Positions 56,734 through 64,000 of a stretch of 64,000 bases of DNA are shown here, in pieces. Position numbers and translations under genes: made by a program. Within the stretch, counting starts at the first letter, position 1. Each line of letters starts with the position of its first letter. The stretch is from Fragilariopsis cylindrus CCMP1102 (Eukaryota; Bacillariophyta; Bacillariophyceae; Bacillariales; Bacillariaceae): NCBI GenBank assembly GCA_900095095.1, contig FMBT01000301.1:434001-498000 (forward strand), given 5' to 3'. The notes under the pieces were generated by a model. The model ran no database searches. It was not told the origin of the DNA and saw only the letters and a list, made by a program, of their open reading frames with translations.

Positions 56734-59054
56734 GTGATCCGAGGGAAAACCAACAACAATTCTTCGTGAACCAAGATCCGAACCGAGTAGGTGAACCAGG
56801 GGAAAACCAACATCAATTCTTCAACATGAACCAAGGTACGAACCGAGTAGCTACAAGGGTGGCATTACCAACAATTACCGAAGATGAGATAGGAACCAAG
56901 ATAATGAAGAACTACAACAACACCATCCAACGAGGAGAAGTCACCAACTACAATGAAAATGAAAGATTATATTTCATTGAATATGAAAGTGGAGATCAGG
57001 AACAAGTTAGCAGTAGAACACTCAACCAGTTTCGATGCATTGATACAGACAAAGATCTAACAAGACGAATGACCAGACTATCAACAAGACTACAAAGGGC
57101 CAACATCGTACGACAAAACAGGAACAATCCATCAGCAGCAGGAGGAAAACTACCAGGACACTTTGCAATGACAGTATATGATGAAGCAACAGGAAAAATG
57201 ATAGACTACAAACAACTAGTCAACCACTCTGACAAGAAAACACGAGAATCATGGCAAAAATCAGCAGCAAATGAATTTGGCAAACTTTTAAAAGGAGTAG
57301 GAAAGAATGAAGATGGCACCCAACGAGTCAAAGGATCAGACACATTCCACTTCATAAAAAGAAAACAAGTACCAATAGGAAAGAAAGTAACGTATGCACG
57401 ATTCTGCTGTGATGTAAGACTACAAAAAGATGATATCAATCGCACTCGACTAACAGTAGGAGGTGACAGACTACCATATGATGGAAAAACAAGCACAGAA
57501 ACAGCAGGACTGGAGACAATCAAAATACACCTCAACAGCACCATATCAACCAAGAATGGCCGGTACGCAGCAGCTGACATCGGCAACTTCTACACCAATT
57601 CAAAACTTCAATCATCAGAGTACATGAGAATTCACATAAGCTTAATCCCAACAGAAATTATAGAAGAATACAACGTAAGGCAATATGTGGAAGCAGACGA
57701 CTACGTCTATGTAGAGATCACCGGAGCAATGTATGGACTAGCACAGAGTGGTCGAATTGCAAACCAAGACCTCCAAAAGCACTTAGCACAATACGGATAT
57801 TACCCAACCAAACGGACACCAGGATTATGGAAACACAAGACAAAACCAATCAGCTTCACACTAGTAGTTGATGATTTTGGAGTGAAATACACCAACAAAG
57901 AAGACGTCGATCACTTATTCACAGCAATCAAAGAAAAATACCCACTAAAAATAGATTGGACAGGGTCCAAATATATAGGAATTGACCTAGAATGGAACTA
58001 TGAAAAAAGAGAAGTAAAACTATCAATGAAAGGGTACGTAAAAAGAGCACTACAGCAATTTCAACACCCAACTCCATCAAAACATCACTATGGACCAACA
58101 AAGTATGTAGCACCTGAATATGGAAAGAAAGTACAATACACCACGGAAGATACAACACCGGAACTAACATTACTACAAAAGAACCACATCCAGAAAGTTT
58201 GTGGCAAATTCCTATACGATGGAAGATCAGTTGACAGCACACAACTACACGCACTCAATGAACTAAGCATCAAGGCAACAACAGCAACAGAGGACACACA
58301 AGCAGCACTAATACAATTCCTGAACTACTGTGCCAGCAACCCAGATGCAACCATCATCTACAGAGCAAGTGACATGATACTATCATGTGACAGTGATGCA
58401 GCCTACTGCGTAGCACCGAAATCACGCAGTCGAGCAGGCGGATATCACTATCTAGGCAACAAACACGGAACCCAATTCAATGGTCCAATATATGTACTAG
58501 CAAAAATAATCAAAGCAGTAATGGCATCAGCAGCAGAGGCAGAGGTAGGAGCATTGTACATGAACGCACAAGAACTAGCACCAATGAGAACAACACTCGA
58601 AGAACTCGGCCATCCACAACCACCAACACCACTCCGAACAGATAACAGTACAGCAGATGGAATAATGAATAAAACAATCAAACAGAAACAGAGTAAAGCA
58701 ATGGACAAAAGATTCTACTGGGTACAGGACAGGGTGGAACAAGGAGAATACAGAGTATTCTGGGCTCCGGGCAAAGTTAACCTCGCCGACTACTATACCA
58801 AATACCACTCACCAGCCACACACAGAAAACTAAGACCTATCTACACTTATATTGAAGGTAAGAGCCCAACTAGCTTGCAAGGGTGTGTTGAAATCTTAAC
58901 ACGCACGACGGACAGACCGCAAATACCGTTACTATCGCACAATGATTCAAACAGTCAAACAAGCCAGTCAAACCCCAAATCCAATTCAAACGACAAATGC
59001 CTATCATCACTACTAACACAAGCAACACAGCGTCTCAAGGACAGCATAAGATAG
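56556..59054 (+). CDS. pol: Pol part 2: reverse transcriptase and RNase H
   Basis: This frame lies at -1 relative to part 1 and is open from 56556 to a TAG at 59052. It has no convincing ATG at the start, so a -1 shift within 56556-56733 is expected. RT motifs: VTYARFCCDVRLQKDD (fingers), GRYAAADIGNFYTN (first catalytic Asp, 57571), GAMYGLAQSGRIANQDLQKH and LVVDDFGVKYTN (catalytic DD, 57868). RNase H: ILSCDSDAAYCVAPKSRSRAGG, ASAAEAEVGALY and LRTDNSTADGIMN carry the D, E and D residues. The C-terminal ~56 residues are encoded inside the 3' LTR. Confidence 0.9.
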   Translation, partial: TSKRNRRFSSNTPKPHPPTPFLDQGTTTNDAIDKLREIFTPRQQNESTRVPAWAATRVVGDPRENQQQFFVNQDPNRVGEPGENQHQFFNMNQGTNRVATRVALPTITEDEIGTKIMKNYNNTIQRGEVTNYNENERLYFIEYESGDQEQVSSRTLNQFRCIDTDKDLTRRMTRLSTRLQRANIVRQNRNNPSAAGGKLPGHFAMTVYDEATGKMIDYKQLVNHSDKKTRESWQKSAANEFGKLLKGVGKNEDGTQRVKGSDTFHFIKRKQVPIGKKVTYARFCCDVRLQKDDINRTRLTVGGDRLPYDGKTSTETAGLETIKIHLNSTISTKNGRYAAADIGNFYTNSKLQSSEYMRIHISLIPTEIIEEYNVRQYVEADDYVYVEITGAMYGLAQSGRIANQDLQKHLAQYGYYPTKRTPGLWKHKTKPISFTLVVDDFGVKYTNKEDVDHLFTAIKEKYPLKIDWTGSKYIGIDLEWNYEKREVKLSMKGYVKRALQQFQHPTPSKHHYGPTKYVAPEYGKKVQYTTEDTTPELTLLQKNHIQKVCGKFLYDGRSVDSTQLHALNELSIKATTATEDTQAALIQFLNYCASNPDATIIYRASDMILSCDSDAAYCVAPKSRSRAGGYHYLGNKHGTQFNGPIYVLAKIIKAVMASAAEAEVGALYMNAQELAPMRTTLEELGHPQPPTPLRTDNSTADGIMNKTIKQKQSKAMDKRFYWVQDRVEQGEYRVFWAPGKVNLADYYTKYHSPATHRKLRPIYTYIEGKSPTSLQGCVEILTRTTDRPQIPLLSHNDSNSQTSQSNPKSNSNDKCLSSLLTQATQRLKDSIR

Positions 59055-59123
59055 AGCCCATAAATCGTTTAGAACAACCTTAACAACTAATATTAAACTC
59101 TTATCTAAACTAGAATCTCAACA
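58886..59123 (+). repeat. 3' LTR
   Basis: 238 bp, identical to the 5' LTR. The pol reading frame continues into it and stops at 59052-59054. Confidence 0.95.
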
Positions 59124-59128
59124 TGAGT

Positions 59129-62100
59129 CCCAAATAAAATAGCTAGACATCAACCTAATTCATAAAAGTTTTGGATTATATCATTGCTTTAAGTTACCAT
59201 GCATATATTTGGGGTGTCACGGGTCAAAATCCACTGCTATTAAAACACACAATTTCTCTAAGTGCCAAGTGCGCGTGTAAAATCAAGGCCGCGATGCACC
59301 ATCAATACAGACCTAATAACCTTGAAAAATTACATGGAGCTCAACATTATACCTATGGGTACAAGGTCCAATTATTGCTTAGGGCTCTAGGGAGGTTAGG
59401 CCACAAAAAGAGTCATTAACGCCCCAAAACAGGTTTTTCCCCTTTAACACCCACATCAGCATGGTCCTGCCCATAGCTCGCCAAGTTTATATTGCCTTAT
59501 GTGTATATGGTCAAACCCATGTGCTTACTTTGGGACAATTCATATTTTCGAGTGTGTACTAGGTCACATACCCCCTCAAATGGGCCATTTTCCCATGTCC
59601 TAGGCTGCATCACACCCTTTACCACCTTCCAGTGTGAAGAAAGCATACCTAGCGCCCCAAAGTCCGGTCCAGGTATCCACCCTATGCATATTAAGCTCAG
59701 ACTATACCATCTGATTGGGACTTTATACATGCTAGGATGGGTTAGAATGCCAGAAAGTGGAGTGGTACAGGTAGCAAGTACCACAGGACATACATGACTT
59801 AGTTTTTCGAATAAAAACTAAATAAGTACAAGTCTATCTTTTGAATAGAAATTAAAGTGTTACTAACTAAGTACTTTTTTTTGCACAAAAGTCTAGCACT
59901 TTTTAATTAACTAAAGAGCCTGAATAAGTTAAAGTGTGTTCAAAAACGTGTAAAGTTAAAGTGTGTTGCCTGTAGAGACATAAAATAGCCACCCAGTATT
60001 TTATTTCTTTTTCTATAGATCAGTGATGCTATTGATATTGTCAGCGTTGATAGTATCAATAAAGATGTGTTGCATGGATCATTCCTCTATGAATATTCAA
60101 TATCTATAAAGGGAGTTTATTTGCTCTTGGTAATAACAACAACATCAATGCTATTATCAACAAAGTTACCATCAGTACTTACCAACTTCTCCAATAATTG
60201 CTAATTCATCTCTGTAACAACCTCAAGCAATGGTGTATGTGTGTCAATGCAATGTGTATCTTAGTAAAGCATGTTTTTTTGGGGATGGTGGTCAATGGCT
60301 ATACAGTACTAGGAATTGATGAATGCCTCTCTCCAGTAAAATCCCTGAAAAAAATTCAGGTAAGTTCTCCTCCTACATTTTAATTTATACACAACGTGGT
60401 TGGCAACGAGCATTCAATTGCCCTTCCTAGCTTACTATATCCTATCCTTCCTTTTTGTTGTGATGTATTGTTTATTTATTTATTTGCTGAATGGCTTGCA
60501 CAATTTAGCCATTTATTAAAGAGGTGGTTTGGGTTGTAAACGGACAGACTGTGATTGTCAATCACTTCGCCGGTCTACGCCTGCAGTATGCATGACATGT
60601 GCTGGAGACAAGGAACTATTTCCATATGGTCCTATGAATACTATGTATAGTACATTGGAGCAATCAGTAGGTTAACTAATCTGCTAAAAAGATAGAGAAT
60701 GATTACTGGAGAGATTGCAGTAGTAGTAGTTATTCTACCTCTCAAATATGATTATCATTTTACAGAGATGATACTACAGTAGATTTATGAAAGCTTCACA
60801 TCATGCAATATGTTTGGCATTTTAAGCATACTGCACAAAACAACATATGGCTATCATTATACACAAGATATGGAAAAATTTCAACATAAGATCATCATCA
60901 AAAATTAATTCCTTTTGATGTACAATAAATTTGAATTTAAGAATATCTCAATATATAATTGCCTATAAACTATAGGAAGGAGTGTTACTGCTCTAGATGA
61001 TGTAGATATATTAGCAACTAAGGATAATATAGGAGTAGTGAGCAGAGCAGAGCCCACATAGAGTCTTGAAGAAAAGGTGCTGTGTGATCGTTTGAGTACT
61101 ATGCAACGCATACCCATCCTTTTTAATATACAAAAAAATTGGTCCACATTAATGTGGTCCCAAATACAATTGTCAATGGGTATGTGTGATAATTGAGTGT
61201 GTTTTTCTTCTTCTTCCATATTTTATATAAATCTCATATGATGATATAAGCGTGTACTTTGATTCCTAAAAAGGAGTAGTATTACAGTGTATGGGGAAGG
61301 CGGAATTTTAACACTTGTAGCCTTTGTAGGTAAATGCCCGAAAAGAGATAGGACCAATAGGTGTATAGAAGAAGTCATGGTGTATGTATGTATTCTTATC
61401 ATCATCATCATTATCTATTTGTACAATGGTCCAATGTAACAGTATCTCTGAAGTATGTATGCTTTACAAAAGCAAAACCGCGACATGAAACAAACACGAT
61501 CGACATCACCAAGACTTTAAAAGAAAAGGCTTTTGAGAAAAAGGGCCTCTTGAGATAAAAGGGCCTTTTGAGAAAAAGGACTGTTGCCTAGCGCTGACGG
61601 TTTTCTATTGACTTTCTATTGGAGTGTGATTACCGCACTCTCTCGAACATTCACACGATTCTTACTGTAACTAGTAGTTCTTTCACGGTTTTTAGCAGCG
61701 CGTGACAGTTCGCATTTTTTTCGCTTCGCGTTTCGTTTCTTTGATTACCGTATACAAGAATATAATTCATGGTGTACACGTACATACTTCATGCACAAAA
61801 GCGCGATGAGTGTCGAGAGTAAATTGCTTGTATTGTAAGTTTGTGACGCTGAAAGCATACAGTACTAGTGTAACATAAGAGAAGAATGTGTTCTCTAAGG
61901 TACCCGTTTTATTATGGAATCATAACAAAATATATACGATTTGAACCAATCAGAATGACATACATAAGTTTTCTTGCGACGTGGCATTGAGTTTCTTCGC
62001 AGCTTCCAATAAAGAAATTCATCGCGTGAAACGATATGAATGAGTTCTTTTGTCCGTCCGTCAGACAAAAAATACCTTTCATGGACCTTTTCCCAAGAAC

Positions 62101-62911
62101 GAGTTTTCAATTTTTCTACCAGGCAACGCATTGAATGATGTGAAAAAGAGCGAAAAAACATAGGTAGGACGATGGACGGACTAAGAACTATTCATTTTAA
62201 GTCAATTCGCTAACAATAATAGAAGTATTGGAATATGTTCGGCATCAAAAAATAGTAATTGTGGCGTGAAGTCGAAATCGAATCTCTTCGATTGTGATAA
62301 GGTGCCTTAAGTAAATAAAAAAACGTATCAGCGACTGAAGACCCCAAACTCTCTTTTCGTCGGAGAAGAAGAAAAAAAAGCAAATCCAGCCAGTTTTTGA
62401 GGTATTCACGTAATATTATCGGAAGCAACAATAATACCAGGTATTATGCTCTAACAAAACTGAAACTTGTGCCGTACTGATTCGTGTGAAGTATGTATCG
62501 AACACATGCATGCATTAAAGAAACAAAAAGCATGAGCAAAAAGCGTCTTCACTGACTGATTGATTCATTCCTTCTTATCTTCGATTCCTACACTCCGAAC
62601 AAAAATAAACTAAATGCACATAATATTCACAAGAGACATCAAATACCCACGATCAAAGATTCAGAACATAACATACAGTCAGAAAAGGTACGCAACAATA
62701 AAATCTAAAATAGAAATTACTTTGACAACAAGACTTTCAAAAACATTCGTCGTCTCACATATCTCTATCCTCTAATATCCTTTCTTTCACATACTGTACA
62801 CAAAATCCTGTACAATATACAGCAGTTATATAACAAGAATCAATCGGTTTTAGAAGTATTCAAAACGAGACTCAGAATCAGAACTTAAATACAGCCTACA
62901 GGAATTTGGCC
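59129..62911. other. Long intergenic region, 3.8 kb
   Basis: 59129-59800 continues the old repeat cut by the copia element. A dispersed repeat lies at 60565-60722. A GCCTTTTGAGAAAAAGG unit is repeated two to three times at 61525-61582. An 88-codon minus-strand open frame (61895-62161) has a protein-like composition but no domain and is left uncalled. The last 200 bases are the promoter side of the gene at 62912. Confidence 0.45.
60565..60722 (+). repeat. Dispersed repeat shared with 38730-38895
   Basis: Same block order as the other copy, ending TGATTACTGGAGAGATTGCA. In addition GTAAACGGAC-GA-TGTGATTG occurs just upstream here (60537) but about 400 bp downstream in the other copy (39150), so the larger unit is rearranged. 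Confidence 0.6.
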
Positions 62912-64000
62912 ATGACGCTTCCTCCATGTATTTCGTCTGCATTTACTTCATCTTTTTCAAGACACAACAGTCACAACAATAGTGGCGACGGTGGAAGCAG
63001 AAACAGAAACAGAAACTGCAATAATAATGGTATGACAATGTTCATCGGTAGCAACATCAACAATAATGAAGAAGACATGATGATGCAGATGGAAATGCAG
63101 ATGCTAATGATGCAGCAGCAGCAGCAGCAATCAAATCAAAATCAAAATCAATATCAGATTATGAATCAACAGCAGCAGCAGATGCAGCAGCAGTATCAGA
63201 CTTTGCTGCCTTCTTCATTATTTCCTATTCAACGAGCTCAAGCTCAAGATGATCAGGAAGTTCCAGCACGTCCTGCTACTCCATATGAAGAAGATTTTCT
63301 CAATACTATTATGCACTCTCGTCACTCTCATCACTCTCATCACTCTCATCATGAAGGTCAACAAGTTCCTCAAGCTGTTGTTCATCATGTGGAACAACAT
63401 CAAGAAAGTATCTATCAGAAACAACTCGAACACGAAGACAAGATGGTAGAAGAAGAAGAATCAAACGAAGAAGTAGAAGCACAAGATAACAAAAAGGAAG
63501 CAGCAGGTAGCAACAACGATGTTGATGATACTACTGAATCTGAATCTGAAATTGAATCTGAAGTTGACGTTGACGTTGACGTTGACGTTGACGTTGATGC
63601 GGCAAGATTGTTATTAGGATTATCTCAAATTGTTTCACAAGAAATCTCAACAAATGAAAACAAGAAGAAGAAGAAGCAGAAGATCAAGAAGCAGCAGAAT
63701 AATGTTGTTGTTCCTGATCCTGATACTATAACTACTATTCCAACAATGATCGTATCAGATCATATTCGATCATCATTATCATCATCATCAACTTTACCAC
63801 CTGTACCACCATCATCACGCGTATCAATGCCATCACCTACTACGCTTTCTTCGAGATTGCGACCATCATTTATGGGTAATAGATTACGAACAGTTTCATT
63901 TGCTTGTGATGATGTCATCAACGGCAACAGTAGTATCAAAAGCAGTAACAACAACAAGAATAACATGAAGAGCAAGGGCAACAACAAGATCAAGAATGAA
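62912..64000 (+). CDS. Gln/Ser/Asn-rich protein of unknown function, partial at right edge
   Basis: From the ATG at 62912 the frame stays open for 363 codons to the window edge, longer than any chance frame in this AT-rich region. The start is supported by GGCCATGACG context and by an upstream A-rich leader. The sequence is low complexity: Met/Gln-rich (residues 60-95), a (HSH)n run near 133, an acidic stretch with (DV)n near 214-225, and a Lys run near 250. Ordered-looking segments are RPATPYEEDFLNTIM, ARLLLGLSQIVSQEIS and LSSRLRPSFMGNRLRTVSFA. The last resembles basic RxxS phosphorylation contexts. No family recognised. The C-terminus lies outside the window. Confidence 0.6.
   Translation, partial: MTLPPCISSAFTSSFSRHNSHNNSGDGGSRNRNRNCNNNGMTMFIGSNINNNEEDMMMQMEMQMLMMQQQQQQSNQNQNQYQIMNQQQQQMQQQYQTLLPSSLFPIQRAQAQDDQEVPARPATPYEEDFLNTIMHSRHSHHSHHSHHEGQQVPQAVVHHVEQHQESIYQKQLEHEDKMVEEEESNEEVEAQDNKKEAAGSNNDVDDTTESESEIESEVDVDVDVDVDVDAARLLLGLSQIVSQEISTNENKKKKKQKIKKQQNNVVVPDPDTITTIPTMIVSDHIRSSLSSSSTLPPVPPSSRVSMPSPTTLSSRLRPSFMGNRLRTVSFACDDVINGNSSIKSSNNNKNNMKSKGNNKIKNE

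Larger units (their letters stand above)
53276..59123 (+). mobile_element. Complete Ty1/copia LTR retrotransposon
   Basis: 5848 bp bounded by 238-bp LTRs that are identical base for base (53276-53513 and 58886-59123), start TGTTG, end CAACA, and are flanked by the 5-bp target duplication TGAGT (53271-53275 and 59124-59128). Domain order is Gag, protease, integrase, RT, RNase H, as in copia elements, and sequence motifs match diatom CoDi-type elements. Identical LTRs indicate a very recent insertion. No tRNA 3'-end primer site is obvious after the 5' LTR (sequence begins GTTCTAAACAATATTG), and the polypurine tract is weak (GCAAGGGTG). Confidence 0.95.

Noticed and set aside
61895-62161. 88-codon minus-strand frame with fairly even composition
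   Set aside because: No recognised domain, no clear promoter or splice context; too short to call on composition alone.

Overview
The window looks like nuclear DNA of a diatom or close stramenopile relative. It is AT-rich and full of microsatellites. Several genes have GT-AG introns of about 100-270 nt. Three predicted proteins carry an ER signal peptide followed by a Phe-containing motif (VSAF, AHAF, VSGF) of the kind that opens diatom plastid presequences. There is also a copia retrotransposon of diatom type, a RING/Sel1 pseudogene and two small 'WYS/WYT' proteins that I recognise as diatom-type families. No species is assigned.

Layout. 0-2.3 kb: a PPR protein on the minus strand, running off the left edge. 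2.8-4.9 kb: two TIR elements, the larger containing ~188-bp tandem repeats. 5.07-6.37 kb: an ankyrin-like protein. 7-10.5 kb: a secreted FG-GAP/VCBS-like protein, preceded by a decayed tandem copy of its own 5' end. 11-14.6 kb: two members of one small protein family, two Stowaway-like MITEs and a RING-Sel1 pseudogene. 16.2-16.9 kb: a low-complexity, probably nuclear protein. 18.8-20.35 kb: plastid 15-cis-zeta-carotene isomerase. 21.06-22.63 kb: a SAP30-like plus SGF29-like fusion protein. 23-25.4 kb: a cyclic-nucleotide-binding-like domain fused to a bestrophin-like channel. 26-31.6 kb: an unknown protein, a carbohydrate-binding-module-like pseudogene, and a large single-pass membrane protein. 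32.6-33.5 kb: a second copy of the ~188-bp repeat family. 34.7-35.8 kb: a Tic22-like protein with a thylakoid-lumen signal. 36.6-37.4 kb: an acidic disordered protein. 38.0 kb: a third Stowaway-like MITE. 40.8-51.4 kb: a giant DUF3638/DUF3645 ATPase with a 41-nt microexon between two related introns. 51.7-52.6 kb: a third copy of the ~188-bp family. 53.3-59.1 kb: a complete, very young copia element with identical LTRs and a 5-bp target duplication. 62.9-64 kb: a Gln/Ser-rich protein running off the right edge.

The host genes do not form a pathway. Themes are plastid function (Z-ISO, Tic22-like, possibly the PPR protein), chromatin (SAP30/SGF29 fusion) and membrane transport (bestrophin-like). 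The strongest candidates for something undescribed are the two domain fusions, the microexon with its related flanking introns, the Tic22-like protein with a twin-Arg lumenal signal, and the MITE and tandem-repeat families that share sequence modules. I found no CRISPR array, rRNA or confident tRNA gene. All family calls rest on recognised motifs, not on searches.
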